A stretch of 64,000 nucleotides of DNA from Tupaia tana (taxonomy: Eukaryota; Chordata; Mammalia; Scandentia; Tupaiidae), in contig JAKSZU010000012.1 of NCBI GenBank assembly GCA_026018925.1, positions 27,145,814-27,209,813 of the forward strand, read 5' to 3'. Every line of letters starts with the position of its first letter. The stretch's first letter is position 1. The translations under genes were made by a program, and so were the position numbers. Below, one piece after another: positions 44,403 through 56,221 of this stretch. Below the pieces are notes generated by a model, which saw nothing but the letters and a program-made list of their open reading frames with translations, was not told the DNA's origin and ran no database searches.

Positions 44403-44856
44403 AATGTGTTCAGGGTCTTGACTAGATTACCACAATCAATAAAATGTCAAGTGTCTTATACACAATGGTGTAAGGTGTTGCCATTAACGTGGCACTGTAT
44501 AGCCACCTTCAAAAGACATTTCCACCTCTCTTACTATTAATTCATTCTCCATCATGTACTGTAACAACTACTTGGAACCCCTTATCCTAACTCTTTGGCT
44601 AATAAAATGATGTCTATCTCCAAAATGAGGTTGCAATGTTTCTTGATGTATCTCTAGAGTCATCTTAACTGAGCTTCCACTTAGCTTCATCTTTACAGTT
44701 TCAAGCTATGTTATAATAAAAAGTACCTACTATCCTATATCTTAAAATAGATATCTAGTATTTTAATATGTTACCATTCTCTCATTTGCCTTTGTGTCAT
44801 ATATTTGGCACTTCATAAATACTCAGTGACATGAACTGACTCTCTTGTAGTCTTTT

Positions 44857-45125
44857 TTTTTTTTTTTTTTTTTGGAGAGGTTTTCACTATAGGGCGTGTG
44901 CGCTAACCAGACAGACAGAGAGAGACATAGAGACAGAAAGCGAGAAATCAGCCCCCAGGGGGGATGGTCACGCCGCAATCCCTTTTCCTCCGTTCTCCTC
45001 TCGGGATCTTGGGCACGCACGCACACGCGCCTGGTGTGAGTTTTAAGCCACTGGGTCCGGGATGCGAACCGCGGTCGATTACGTGGGAGTCCAGCGACAT
45101 AGCCATTACGCTAACTGCTGGTTCC
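44857..45125 (-). repeat. Young long-form tRNA-derived SINE
   Basis: Poly(T), 'gagaggttttcactataggg', CpG-rich body, head ending CTAACTGCTGGTTCC. A perfect 13-bp target-site duplication, CTTGTAGTCTTTT, is at 44844-44856 and 45126-45138. Confidence 0.96.
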
Positions 45126-45138
45126 CTTGTAGTCTTTT

Positions 45139-45756
45139 CAAGACTGATTTTCAGTGAGGTAGGGAGTTCTGAAGGATGTTTTTGATGGGAGAAATCTGGG
45201 CAATAAAATTCTCTTATGTTAATGGGTACTAAAGGAAATATGACACCTTAGTACAGATATACTTAGCAGCTACAAATAAAATTAGAAAAAAAAAGGATCT
45301 AATTCATTTTGATATTTCTAATGCTGATATATAATAATAATGTAAAATCACATTTTATAGAAGAATGTAGTAATAAAATTCCATTGATAATTTAATTATA
45401 TCTCAAACCAATTCTAAAATGTTTTCATTGTATGTTAAGATGGTGAAACTGAAAACTGAAATGTATTAAATGCCTGTCTTGCACCTTGGGCATGAAAATT
45501 ATAAATATTAAAAAGAAGAAACGTTGAACAAAACCATCATCTTGGGATCTGAAATGAAAATATCAGTGGACATTCAAGATTTTCAATATATATTAATATT
45601 CAGAAAAATAAATACAGATAAAACTTATCTGATGTGGGTGTGGCTGAATCTGAAAAAATGGCATTGCTTCTATATCTTGGGGATTCATCATATGCTTTCT
45701 CCTGTTTATTTTTTTAATTTTTTAAATTTTATTTCATTCTATTTTTTTTTTTTTTG
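45139..45756. other. Spacer before the OR52Z fragment
   Basis: AT-rich, ending in a T-rich run at about 45741-45755 that abuts the receptor fragment. The N-terminal half of the receptor is not visible here. Confidence 0.5.
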
Positions 45757-46024
45757 ATTTATCAGCTTAATTATTGGGGAGGAACATTGTTCATCATCAC
45801 TTGTATTGTGAGCACATGGGCATTGCCAGGCTGGCATGTGATAACAGCAAGATCAACATCTATTATGGGATTATTGTATTCCTATTTTCCACATGCCTAG
45901 ATATACTGCTTATTACCATCTCCTATACCTTTATATTTTGTACTGTGTATAGAATTCCTTCCCAAGATGTCCAACTGAATGCTCTGGGTCCTTTTGGTTT
46001 CCATGTCTGTGTCATCCTCCTTTT
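45757..46024 (+). pseudogene. Truncated OR52Z-type receptor pseudogene
   Basis: About 89 codons homologous to residues 167-254 of OR52Z copy 1: YQLNYWGRNIVHH, LYCEHMGIARLACDN, INIYYGIIVFLF, SYTFIFCTVYRIPSQD, HVCVILLF, i.e. loop 2 through early helix 6. Helices 1-4 and 6b-7 are absent. It has an extra codon before the LYCEH motif and C172 is W. The left edge is a T-rich run and the right edge is a SINE followed by an L1 tail. Clearly dead, and more diverged from copies 1 and 2 than they are from each other. Orientation (+) is not what a simple continuation of inverted block D predicts. Confidence 0.93.
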
Positions 46025-46289
46025 CTTTTTCTTTTCTTGGAGAGGTTTTTGCTATAGGGCACGTGCGCTCGCCAGACAGACCGAGAAAGACAGAGAAACA
46101 GAAAGCAAGAAATCACCCCCCGGGGGGATAGCCACGCTGCAATCCCTTCTCCTCCATTCTCCTCTCAGGATCTTGGGCATGCATGCACACACGCCTGGTG
46201 TGAGTTTTAAGCCACAGGGTCCGGGACGCAAACTGTGGTGGACTACATGGGAGTCCAGTGACATAGCCATTACACTAACTGCTGGTCCC
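46025..46289 (-). repeat. Long-form tRNA-derived SINE at the receptor/L1 junction
   Basis: TTTC-rich tail, 'gagaggtttttgctataggg', body, head ending CTAACTGCTGGTCCC. No target-site duplication: the left flank is receptor sequence, the right flank is an L1 tail. Confidence 0.9.
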
Positions 46290-46435
46290 ATTACATTGCT
46301 TTTTCAAAAGGGAATGCCATGCATGTCAGTCAATATAGAGACATTAATCTCCCTACTTCATCATTCAATATCTTTTCATTGTTTTCCCCAATCATTATTA
46401 TTATTATTCCAATTATTTTTTTAAAGTCAATCACT
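46290..46435 (-). mobile_element. L1 3'-tail fragment
   Basis: Reverse complement of the L1 tail at 12960-13060 ('attacattgctttttcaaaa', 'gggaatgccatgcatgtcag'). Its own 3' extremity is missing, replaced by the SINE. Confidence 0.8.
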
Positions 46436-46510
46436 ATTTCTCATGTTATGAGATTTTTTAAGGAATTCACTGAAATGATACATAAAGCTCTTAAAACAGA
46501 GGCTAGTATA

Positions 46511-46765
46511 GGGACCTTGTAGTGGCTCAACGGTAAGTCATGATACTCTGTGAGGCCCACCCACCCAGAATAATGTTAAGAACATGGCCAGTTCATGTCA
46601 TGAGACCTCTGTAAGTATGCTGAGCCCAAATGCACATATAATTCTTGCTGGTGGAAGTTAGGGGTTGATCAGTGTCACAACCTTGTCAGGGTTAATGAAT
46701 CTCTCTCTCTCTTGCTTACTCACTCTCTATTTACTCATAAAATAAATAATTTTTTTTAAAAATAA
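46511..46765 (+). repeat. Second tRNA-like SINE family, older copy
   Basis: GGGACCTTGTAGTGGCTCAA, box A-like 'TGGCTCAACGGTA', box B-like 'CAGTTCATGTCATG', then 'tctgtaagtatgctgagcc' comparable to 'tctgtatatgctgggc' in the copy at 14973. Ends in TCTCTCT and A-rich sequence. Confidence 0.65.
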
Positions 46766-47430
46766 AAGCTGTCTTGCATACAATAAGAATGACAGAATGG
46801 TGTCTACTGTTGTTATATTAGCAGTTGTATAATCAGTCCACAAACACAGGAGCTGCTAGACAAAGAAAGAAAACTTTGTTCTATTTTTTCCTTCCTACAA
46901 AAAATGTTAGATATTATGAAACATAATGATTTCAGCTAATCTTCAGTATGAAATCATTTTAATTTCTCAGTGTGGAGACAGCAAAGAGATTTTTACAAGA
47001 GAGAGATTTCAAAACCATTAGCATACTTGTAAATTAAAATAATTGAAAGGAACCAATAGTCCAACCTGCTCCTTAAATTAATATAAAAGTAGCAGTTAAC
47101 CTCTTTGTCATTGTATGATGACAATATGGTCTACATTTTATTTTTTATAAAAAGGGCTACAATTATTATTTTTATTGACAAACAGAAAAAGGCAATCGTT
47201 GTGAAATAAAAAGACCACTGAGATTTCAGTGCACATAATAATATGATAATTAATAATGAAGGGATTTTACATATTCACTTGTACAAGTATGCATGCAAGC
47301 TCATAAATGCATGCATATATGCACATGCTTACATCCTTTATGATGAAGATGACAATCTAAAGCAGAAGTGCCCAGGATAGATGTAGAATATACTAATCTT
47401 TACTTGTCAGTTAAATGTCGTATGTGTGTG
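46766..47430. other. AT-rich spacer
   Basis: No recognised element. Just left of the TA array. Confidence 0.5.
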
Positions 47431-47432
47431 TT

Positions 47433-47435
<3 letters not shown>

Positions 47436-47494
<59 letters not shown>

Positions 47495-47519
47495 TATATA
47501 TATACATATATATATATAC

Positions 47520-47564
<45 letters not shown>

Positions 47565-47669
47565 CATATATATACATATATATATATACATATATATATA
47601 CATGTATATATATGTATATACATATATATATGTATATATATATATATACATGTATATATATATGTATAA
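47436..47669. repeat. TA / TACATA microsatellite array, about 230 bp
   Basis: Alternating purine-pyrimidine (TA)n interrupted by regularly spaced TACATA and TATGTA units. Open frames on both strands inside it (IYIYI-type) are artefacts of the repeat. Confidence 0.97.
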
Positions 47670-47723
47670 TAAAGTACAAGCAAGGGGGGAAAAAAAACAA
47701 TTAAAAAATATAATACAGGCAGG

Positions 47724-47935
47724 CCAGCAAGTTGGTGTGGGGGTTAAGGTGACCACACTTGGAGAGGAACCAACAGCTTGAAAATCAAGCCAGGCATGTG
47801 TGAAGGCATGTCCAAAATCCCAAGAAGAGAATGAATGAGAAGGGATTGCAGCATGGCTGTGCCTGTGTGGGGTGAGTTCTCATTTTCCCTCTCTCTTTCT
47901 CTCTCCAGTGGTGCACATGACTATGGCAAAAAGCC
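47724..47935 (+). repeat. tRNA-derived SINE
   Basis: GGCCAGCAAGTTGGTGTGGG head, body with 'ccaagaagagaatgaatgag', and tail 'ggcaaaaagccaataataat'. Confidence 0.8.
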
Positions 47936-49243
47936 AATAATAATGATAATAACAATAATACATTGAAATTATAAGAGAATAAGTAACAAGTAAGTGATTG
48001 CAAAGAAATAAACTAAAAAATATTTTAAAGAGAAATGAGAGGGTGCAAATACCTACCATTTGATCTCAAGTATACAGAATCAAACACATGCACTCATATA
48101 AAGAAACAGATATACATTGTATATGAATAATAAAGATTAAGGAAGAATACATAGAACTATACTAATATGTAAAATTTTAAGGTGAATGTTTTGATTAAAA
48201 AATTTAAATATATATATATCAATTCTTTCCTTTTTAAATGAGATGAATAGTACTAACATTGCATTATTCCACTATTCTATAGATATACTTATTGTTCTCG
48301 TTACATAATATGAAAGCTTATATTCAAGTTATTGTTATATTATGCAAATTATCCTCCAATAATTAACTGCCTAAGGAAATATCAAAGCTTCAAATTAAAT
48401 TTATTTAATTGTCTCATGAAATAATTATTTAAAAATTCTGATTCTTCTATCTCACATGGAAGACTTTTTGTATAAGTGTTTTCTGAGAATAGTCTTATGC
48501 CTGCTTAAGAATATTTATTATCAGTTCACTGTCAAGCATGAACAATGAAAACACCCATTGCTATGGAAATTAGTTCACATTTTTTCCCAAATTTTTGATA
48601 TGTTTCTTTGAGATTCTTTATCCAAGTATCCACAGGGAAGAATTGGTTAAAATTTACCTATTGCAGTCTGGAAATAGTGTTTACATCAGCTTGTCAATTA
48701 CTTGAAACTGATGATCTTTCAAAACACAGAAATTCTCTGATTCTCACTATTTATATCTACTTTATCTTAATATGCTGTTTCCTGCATAGAATTGGTCAAA
48801 ATGCATAGACATTCTATGTATGTTATTTTTTGTCTTCAACCTTCCTATCATCCTCAACACGTAAACCCTTCCACTCACACAATCTGTTCAGCATTACATC
48901 CCACTAAGAAGGAACTTCCTCATAGAATCATTCAATCTATTGTATACATACATTCTCTCTTGTTTTATATTTAGCTTCTCTAAATGTAAATTGTGAATAA
49001 ATAAATTAAGTGTCACCAAAATATTTTATATTAACAGTAAATTAGTTTATTGGTCAATTCACTTCAGAGCTATCAATTGAAATTTATAAACCAAGCAAGT
49101 ATGACACACTTAATGTAAGACTTTTGTGTATCTAAAACATATTGATTGTGAGGGATACTTTTAACATCTACTTCTTGAAATATGTTTTAGATCAATATTA
49201 TTCACTGTAACTTTAAGTTTATAATAAGATAGTTAAAAAATAT
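47936..49243. other. AT-rich spacer, nothing recognised
   Basis: Non-coding. Small AATAAT and (TA)n runs; no conserved frame. Confidence 0.5.
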
Positions 49244-49253
49244 AGTAAAGTGT

Positions 49254-49439
49254 GGGGGGCAGGCAGGTGGCATGGTAGTTGAGATGCTAGATTCTCACAT
49301 GGCTGGCTGACTGTGGCTCGAGTCCCAGACCTGGCTACTTGCTTGCTCGTTTTCCCTTTGTCTCTCTCTGTCTCTCTCTGGTCATATTAAAAACATCAAT
49401 AACAAAAATAAATAAATAAATAAATAATTTTTAAATTAC
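49254..49439 (+). repeat. Short-form tRNA-derived SINE
   Basis: 'ggcaggcaggtggcatggta' head, 'ctcgagtcccagacctgg' box B region, CTCTCT tract, 'ggtcatattaaaaa', AAAT repeats. The target-site duplication AGTAAAGTGT is at 49244-49253 and 49440-49449. Confidence 0.92.
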
Positions 49440-49449
49440 AGTAAAGTGT

Positions 49450-50415
49450 ACTTAAAATATTTAACATATTTCATAGAAACAATTTCTATTTTATTTTAGA
49501 AATTAATAATGATAAAGATAAGTTTAAGTTTATCAAAATTACCAAATTTTTATATAATCACTGATTAGGTTTTGTGTAAATGATATCCTGAGATAGGTTT
49601 TGTGTTTTGGTGTTCTGTTTCAGGCTAATGTTGCTGTATATTTACATAGAGTAACATTTTATCTATCACATAACCCAGTAAATATCCCTATGTATTTACC
49701 CAAAAGATAAACATTGCAAATGAACTATAATGATTCGAGGGACATGTTTTTGTAATCATATGGTGTGCATAGTTATGGCAACTTAATTCAAAATCAAAAT
49801 ACAAAACAGTAAAATATTGATCAATTGATAAATGAACAAATAATTCATTGAATAGTTTAAAATGGAGCTACACTCTAATAAAAAATTGAATTAGCTGTAG
49901 ATATAGGCAACAAGTAGAAATCTTAAAAAAAATATTGTCAGTGAAAGAATCCAAACAGAAAGATTACTCTAGTTACAATTACATGTACATGATTTCTGCT
50001 GAGAGGTAAATGATATGATAAAAATTTGATTAATGTCTGCCAGGAAATTGAAGTTGTAGGATAGGATTGACTTAAAACAGACAATAGCACAGGTTGAGGC
50101 TGAAAATATATTCTATACCTTGATGTAGTACTGGTTCCATGACTAAATATTTTCCAAACTTCATGAAACTGTGCATATGTGTATAACAATGATGAATTAC
50201 TGCTTGTAATTATATCTTAAATTTTCTTTAAAATATTAAGTAAATCATACCATTATTACTGTAGAAATAGTATTTGGTAGAAACTTACACATAACAACAA
50301 ATATTTACAACATAATTAAAAGAGGAGCTTTTCAATGTATTTTTAATTACTTACTGAGTCTTACTCTGCTTAACTTCACTTGACTCTCAAATATATTCAT
50401 GTTTTACCTCAAGAT
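49450..50415. other. 3' flank of OR51V1; nothing recognised
   Basis: AT-rich non-coding. Any 3'UTR of the minus-strand receptor would lie at the right end of this stretch. Confidence 0.45.
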
Positions 50416-51360
50416 TTATGCATTTTTTAAGCAGAAAAGTCTCTGTATTCTCCTTCTTATCTGTTGGGTTTTGATACTATAGATGATGGGGTTCATCAAG
50501 GGGGGGAAAAGGATATAGATGTTGCCCATGAGCACATGAACCAGAGGTGAAAGATGTTTTCCAAAACGATGCACCATAGTCAACCCAATGATTGGGATGT
50601 AAAATACCAAAACAGCACAGATGTGAGATACACAAGTCTGCAAGGACTTGAGTCTTTCCTCTCGGGATGCAATGGCTAGAACTGCATGCAAGATCAGGAT
50701 GTAGGAGACAAGGATGAGGACTGCATCTAACAAAAGGTTGCTAATCACTAGAGCCAGACCATAGATGCTGTTGAAACGAATGTCCCCACAGGCCATTCGA
50801 ATTAGGTCTTGGTGCAGGCAGAAAGAGTGAGAGAGAATGTGAGGACGGCAATAATTTAAGAACTTCAGACGGATGATGACTGGAGGTATGAGTAAAGAGC
50901 TCCTACATAAGATCGTCACCCCAATTTTCATGATTTTCTCATTAGTTAGTATGGAGGAATAGCGCAGTGGGTTGCAAATGGCAATGTAGCGGTCAAAAGC
51001 CATAGCTAAGAGGACAGAGGATTCCATGAAGGACAGACCATGGATGAAATAGGACTGGGCAATGCAAGAATCCAGGCTGATCTCCCGAATGAAACCCCAC
51101 AGGATCCCAAGCACCGTGGGCACTGTGGACAACCCCATGCACAGGTCAGTGAGGGCCAGCATGGCCAGGAAGTAGAACATGGGCTGGTGCAGGCTTGGCT
51201 CAGTCCGGATCACATGGAGCACCATGCAGTTTCCCAGGAACACCATGGCATAGATGGAGAAAAAAGGAATGGAGATCCAGAAATATTCAGCTTCTAGCCC
51301 AGGAAATCCTGTGAGAACAAATCTGGAACTGTTGAAGTGTGAGGTAGAGATAGCAGACAT
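50416..51360 (-). CDS. OR51V1: Olfactory receptor, class I, OR51V1-type
   Basis: A 314-residue single-exon odorant receptor, recognised as OR51V1 by its core: GNCMVLHVIRTEPSLHQPMF (helices 1-2), ALTDLCMGLSTVPTVLGILW, REISLDSCIAQSYFIHGLSF (helix 3), HSFCLHQDLIRMACGD (loop 2), ICAVLVFYIPIIGLTMVHRF (helix 6), PPLMNPIIYSIKTQQI (helix 7). Sequon NSS at 10-12, C99, DRY intact at 123-125 (MAFDRYIAICNPLRYSS), NPIIY at 290-294. Ends LFCLKNA, slightly shorter at both ends than the human protein as I remember it. No frame damage, and it is the only OR51 member here. It is single-copy between duplicated OR52 blocks, like its human counterpart beside OR52Z1P and the beta-globin genes. Confidence 0.96.
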   Translation of the reverse strand: MSAISTSHFNSSRFVLTGFPGLEAEYFWISIPFFSIYAMVFLGNCMVLHVIRTEPSLHQPMFYFLAMLALTDLCMGLSTVPTVLGILWGFIREISLDSCIAQSYFIHGLSFMESSVLLAMAFDRYIAICNPLRYSSILTNEKIMKIGVTILCRSSLLIPPVIIRLKFLNYCRPHILSHSFCLHQDLIRMACGDIRFNSIYGLALVISNLLLDAVLILVSYILILHAVLAIASREERLKSLQTCVSHICAVLVFYIPIIGLTMVHRFGKHLSPLVHVLMGNIYILFPPLMNPIIYSIKTQQIRRRIQRLFCLKNA

Positions 51361-51954
51361 TAATAGAGGATTGAAAATATTTCTAAAGAGATGTAAATTA
51401 CATAAGGTTGTTATTCCCTAGTTTGCAGTAATATTTATCTGCTTTAGGAAAGAAAATAAAATGTAATATTATTTCCATAAATAACATAAACTCAGCAAAG
51501 AGTAAACTGAGTCTATATTTTAGAGCAAAAACCTATTGTTTAGACATGAAATTTCCAGTATTAGTGACTAGAAATGCCAGAATACGAGGAAGTTTTATGC
51601 AGAAACAGTAATGTAAAGGTGCACAAGGGATTTAGACTTCACACTAGACTTCTGGGAGACTCCGTTTATTGCTAAAGGAATTCCTTAAGGAAGACCATGT
51701 GTGATCACAGCTGTGTCCTGCTACCATGACTGCCCTCACCCTTGGGAAAATCTGAAATATACAGGTTTTTTTTTTCCCTCGGCACTGCAGCTGTTTCTCA
51801 CACTTCTGCCAACAGGTCCTAAGATTCTGATTAAAGCAACCCAGCTTTGTAGGACATAGAAATTAGCCAAGGCAGTAATGAATGAACTAAGTGGAATCAG
51901 AATTTTTTTCACTTTCCGTGTTGTTTAATCTCTCTCTAAATTATTTATCTATTT
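51361..51954. other. 5' flank of OR51V1
   Basis: Non-coding. No splice acceptor or promoter that I can call with confidence. Confidence 0.45.
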
Positions 51955-52440
51955 AATTTTTTTCTCTATTTCCTTGAATGCATTAGCTTGTGTGGTATTA
52001 TCTGTTGAAGATATTTCATAGTTTTATCAACAGTACTAGGGATATATGTTCACCTATTGAAATATCCATTTTGGGAACCAGCAGTTAGCGTAATGGCTAT
52101 GTCGCTGGACTCCCACGTAGTCGACCGCGGTTCGCATCTCGAACCCGGTGGCTTACAACTCACGCCGGGCGCATGTGCGTGCGTGCCCAAGATCCCGAGA
52201 GGAGAATGGAGGAGAAGGGATTGCGGCGTGACCATCCCCCCTGGGGGGTGATTTCTCGCTTTCTATCTCTCTGTCTCTCTCTGTCTGTCTGGCGAGCGCA
52301 CGCGCCCTATAGCGAAAAAACCTCTCCAAAAAAAAAAAAAAAAAAAAAAAAAAAGAAATATCCATTTTGTAATACAAATAAGAATGTGATTGAATGTACG
52401 GAAGAAAATGAAATAAAAAAATAAATTAAAAAATGTAAAG
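51955..52440 (+). mobile_element. L1 3' end, interrupted by a young SINE
   Basis: 'ttatctgttgaagatatttc' to 'caacagtactagggatatat', then after the SINE 'gattgaatgtacggaagaaa' and an A-rich tail: the same L1 3' end as 33727-34095 in the opposite orientation. Confidence 0.75.
52074..52354 (+). repeat. Very young long-form tRNA-derived SINE (reference-quality copy)
   Basis: GGAACCAGCAGTTAGCGTAA head with CpGs intact, box B 'GGTTCGCATCTCG', 'gatcccgagaggagaatgg', 'tggggggtgatttctcgc', 'gcgccctatagcgaaaaaac', poly(A) of about 28. A perfect 15-bp target-site duplication, GAAATATCCATTTTG (52059-52073, 52355-52369). Among the least mutated copies in the window. Confidence 0.97.
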
Positions 52441-53716
52441 TAAAAAAATAGTAGTTAGAACTTTTTGCATTAGACAGGTGTGAATATTCTTAATTTTGTC
52501 ATCATTGTGTTGATTTATTTTGGTGTTTTGGCAGAGCAGCAGTAAATAACAAGGCCCCTGGTATGGCAAGTTGTCAATGTCAATCTTATAGAATGGGAAT
52601 TACTTTGAAATCTATGCCATTTCCTGCCAAATCAATGCTACTTACAACTAAGGGGACAAAAAAAATAAATGCAATGTTTCAACTTTCTGTACCTTTATCC
52701 TGAATCATAAAAAATAAAATCTACTGCATAAAGTAAAAAAAAAACAAAACAAAACAAAACAAAAAACTTGTACAAGATTTCTACCTTTTATGAATCTCAC
52801 AAATACCATTTTTGGCATGCATTTTAAACTGGAAATTCATAAAGTAATATTTGACGTTATCTATTTTCCTAAAGACTGTGTGTTCTAGTGCATTCATTGC
52901 TAATTACATGAATTATCTGAAACTGGGTAATTCATAAAACTGTAAGTTTAACTTAGCTCATTTTGTAAAGGCCATAGGTTCCGAGGCCACTTCTGGAAGG
53001 GATATTCCAAGTAAGTCTTTCAAGTTACAAACTCATCAGCAGTTAATCACAGGGACCCCATCTTATTGAAAGTCTCATCTTCGTGCATAATAACTAAATC
53101 AAGGTTTTGTGTACTTAATCCCATTACCTCGGTTCCACTCATGAATTTGAGGAGGGTAGATTCAAACCACAGCAATGTGTTAGCTTTTTACAGGAAAAAT
53201 AAATTCAAATTTAATTACTAAAGCATATCACATTTTTGTAATGACTAAGTGATCATTAGTATAGCCAATTGGCTCTTAGTCTCCTGTAGATTTATGTCCA
53301 CTACTTAATACTTTCAGCAAGCACCTCTTTCATAAAAAATAGTTTACAAAGTAACTTGATATGAGTTTCTTTCAGTGGAGAGAATAAATTATTAGAGTTT
53401 TAAAAAAATTCTAAGTTTTCATAATACATGTGGAACTATATAGAGGTTATCAAAATGGCTTCTATGGTTGTGTAATTATACAGTATTTCTTTTTTTATTT
53501 ACTTTTTTACTTTTAAATTCATCGTATACTTTTATTCACTGTACATTTATTTTCATTTTTTTGCAGTTACGAGAAAATATTCAAATTATATGAGCATCTA
53601 GGTATGATCATAAGAATGCAACTGAATATCTGAAAAGTTTCCTGAATAGGGGAATAAATAAATTATTGAAGATGAAAATTACAGAAATGCAATTACATTC
53701 TAGTTGTGCTACTTCT
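52441..53716. other. Spacer; poly(A)/(AAAAC)n runs
   Basis: Includes an (AAAAC)n run at about 52738-52766. No gene, and no repeat family that I recognise. Confidence 0.5.
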
Positions 53717-53719
53717 TTC

Positions 53720-53985
53720 TCTTTTTTTTTTTTTTTTTTGTTTTTTTTTTGTTTTAGGGTGTGTATACTTGCCAGAGACAGACAGAAACAGAGGTAGGGA
53801 GTGAGAAAGCACCCTGCAGGAGGGATATCGCACCACATCCCTTCTTCTCCACTCTTCTCAGGATTTGGGGGACACACCACACATGTATCCAGAATATTTG
53901 TTAAGCTACAGTGTCTGAGACTCAAGTGATATAGACAGCCATGTGGGATCCAGCTGCCTTAACCATTCGGCTGTCTGGTGAACCC
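53720..53985 (-). repeat. Long-form tRNA-derived SINE (older)
   Basis: Poly(T) with G interruptions, 'tttagggtgtgtatacttgc', GA tract, 'cagccatgtgggatccagc' head side. Confidence 0.82.
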
Positions 53986-54402
53986 TAAGTTCACCAGACA
54001 GAAAAAAAACTCACCCTAAGTGAGTTTTTAATCCTTGATATTTATTGAAATATCATTAACATATCAAAAAATTTACCTGTTTTTAGTATACTTTCAGAGC
54101 TGTGCAGCTGTCACTACAATTTATTTTAGAAAATTTCCATCACCCTAAAAAAATCATGCCCATTTATAGTCCCTTTCTAGTCTCTCAATGCTAGGCAACC
54201 AAGTGTCTGCTTTCAATCTCTATAAATTTTCTAATCTGGACATTTTACAGAGACAAAATCAAACAAGTCATGTTCTTAGTTATGAATGCTTTTTGAAAGT
54301 AAGTGTTTTAGACATAGAGAACAGTTTTGTCCTATTGATTTGTGAGAAAGATGCAATAAAATTTAAGAAAAAAAAATTGAAGACTTCAAAGATTTCTTTT
54401 CT

Positions 54403-54672
54403 GGGAACCAGCAATTGGTGTAATGACTATGTTGCTGGACTCCCATGTAATCGCCCATGATTCAAGTCTTGGACCCAGTGGCTTAAACTCATGCAAGGCG
54501 CGTGTGCGTGAGTGTCCAAGATCCCGAGAGGAGAATGGAGGAGAACAGATTGTGGCCTGGCCATCCCCTCTAAGGAGTGATTTCTTGCTTTCTGTCTCTC
54601 TGTCTCTGTTTTTCTGGCAAGCACATGTGCCCTAGAGCAAAAACCTCTCAAAAAAAAAAAAAAAAAAAAAAA
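54403..54672 (+). repeat. Young long-form tRNA-derived SINE
   Basis: GGGAACCAGCAATTGGTGTAA head, body, tail 'gagcaaaaacctctc' plus long poly(A). The target-site duplication is AAAGATTTCTTTTCT (54388-54402) versus AAAGATTTCCTTTTCT (54673-54688). Confidence 0.94.
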
Positions 54673-54940
54673 AAAGATTTCCTTTTCTGTATAAGCTTAT
54701 TATGTAGAGTTCAAAGAATTGTTTAGACCCCAAAGAGCACATATCATATATGAAAATGTTAAACATAGAGTCTGCCAAGATTGACTCATGAAGAAATGGA
54801 AAATCTGAACAAATCAATAACAAATAAGACCACTGAATAGTAATAAAAAAGTTTCTCATCATAGAAAAAAGTCCAAGACCTGTCAGCTTTACATTCCTAT
54901 AAGAACAGAGAACATGAAATTATTTCATGTTCTTGCTGGC

Positions 54941-55060
54941 AAGATATTTTTTTAGAGACAGTCTGACTATATTGCCCAGGCTGGCCTGGAACTTGTGATC
55001 TTCCCACCTTACCCTCTTGAGAAGTTGAGATTATAGTTGTGTACCAACACGTCTGGCTCT
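54941..55060 (-). repeat. 7SL-derived SINE monomer (FLAM-like)
   Basis: 'agagacagtctgactatatt', GCCCAGGCTGGCCTGGAACT, 'gagattatagttgtgtacca': the reverse complement of the Alu left-monomer order. A single monomer. Confidence 0.85.
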
Positions 55061-55202
55061 GATGTGTGTGCGTGTGTTTACTTAAAAAAAAATAATAAAG
55101 CAATTAAATAATAAAGTTGCAGTTTACAAAATCATATACAAACATTAATAACAATTTGATACAACAATAAAGATTACAGAACAAGAAATTTTAAAAAATC
55201 CT

Positions 55203-55469
55203 GGGAACCAGCAGTTAGCATAATGGCTATGTCGCTGGACTCCCACCTAGTTGACCACCGTTCGCGTCCCAGACCCAGTGGCTTAAAACTCACACCGGGC
55301 GCGTGTGCGTGCATGCCCAAGATCCCGAGAGGAGAATGGAGGAGAAGGGATTGCGGCGTGACCATCCCCCCTGGGGGGTGATTTCTCACTTTCTGTTTCT
55401 ATGTCTCTGTCTGTCTGTCTGGCGAGCACACGCGCCCTATAGCAAAAAACCTCTCCAAAAAAAAAAAAA
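55203..55469 (+). repeat. Young long-form tRNA-derived SINE
   Basis: GGGAACCAGCAGTTAGCATAA head, CpG-rich body, 'gcgccctatagcaaaaaacc' tail, poly(A). Target-site duplication AAAAAATCCT (55193-55202, 55470-55479). Confidence 0.95.
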
Positions 55470-55664
55470 AAAAAATCCTACTAAAATATTTAGAAGAATA
55501 TTTTTTAAAATGATGTCAAAACATTGTATGCTAAATATTAGAAAACTAAGATTTCATCATTTTCTTCTAGGGTATCCAGTTTGTTGTAAAATAGTTCATA
55601 GTTGTCTCATGGTCTTTGTATTTCTGTAGCCTCAATTGTAATGCACTCTTTTTTCCTGATTATT

Positions 55665-55910
55665 ATTTTTTTAGAGGGATATTTGCCATAGGATGAGTGC
55701 ATTTGCTAGAGGAACAGAGACAGAAAGTGAGAAATCACCCTCCGGGAGGATGACCATACTGTAATTCCTTCTTCTCCGTTCTTCTCTTGGGATCTTGGGC
55801 ACGCATGTATACGCACGCAGCATGAGTTTTAAGCTACCGGGTCCAGGACTCAAACTGCAGTTGACTACAAGGGTGTCCAGCAATGTAACCATTACACCAT
55901 CTACTGGTCC
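55665..55910 (-). repeat. Long-form tRNA-derived SINE
   Basis: 'tttagagggatatttgccat', body, head side ending CCATCTACTGGTCC. Confidence 0.87.
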
Positions 55911-56221
55911 ACTTTATTCCTGATTTTGGTTTAGTCTTATTTCTTTTATTCTTTCTAATTCTAATTAAATTTTTATTGATTTTATTTACCCTTTGAAAAC
56001 ATCAACTTTAAGTTTTGTTAATCTTGACTGCTTTTCTGGTCTCTGTTCTGTTTATTTTCTTGTGATCTTTGCTATTTCCTTCATCAGCTAAGTTTGGGCA
56101 CACTCTGTTTTTTAAATTTTCTTCTCTAGTTTTCTAAGTTGTAATATTAAGTTATTAAACAGATTTTTGTTTGATGTAGATGTTATTGCTATAAATTTTC
56201 CTTTCAGTATTGCTTTTGCTG

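Noticed and set aside
45774..46424. 216-aa ORF starting in the OR52Z fragment
   Set aside because: A chance fusion of receptor fragment, SINE and L1 tail, not a gene; annotated as separate parts.
47368..47781. Overlapping ORFs on both strands rich in I and Y
   Set aside because: Pure product of the TA/TACATA microsatellite.
52074..52150. tRNA-like head with box A and box B
   Set aside because: A promoter-bearing SINE head; the cloverleaf is not intact, and dozens of similar copies show it is a retroposon, not a tRNA gene.
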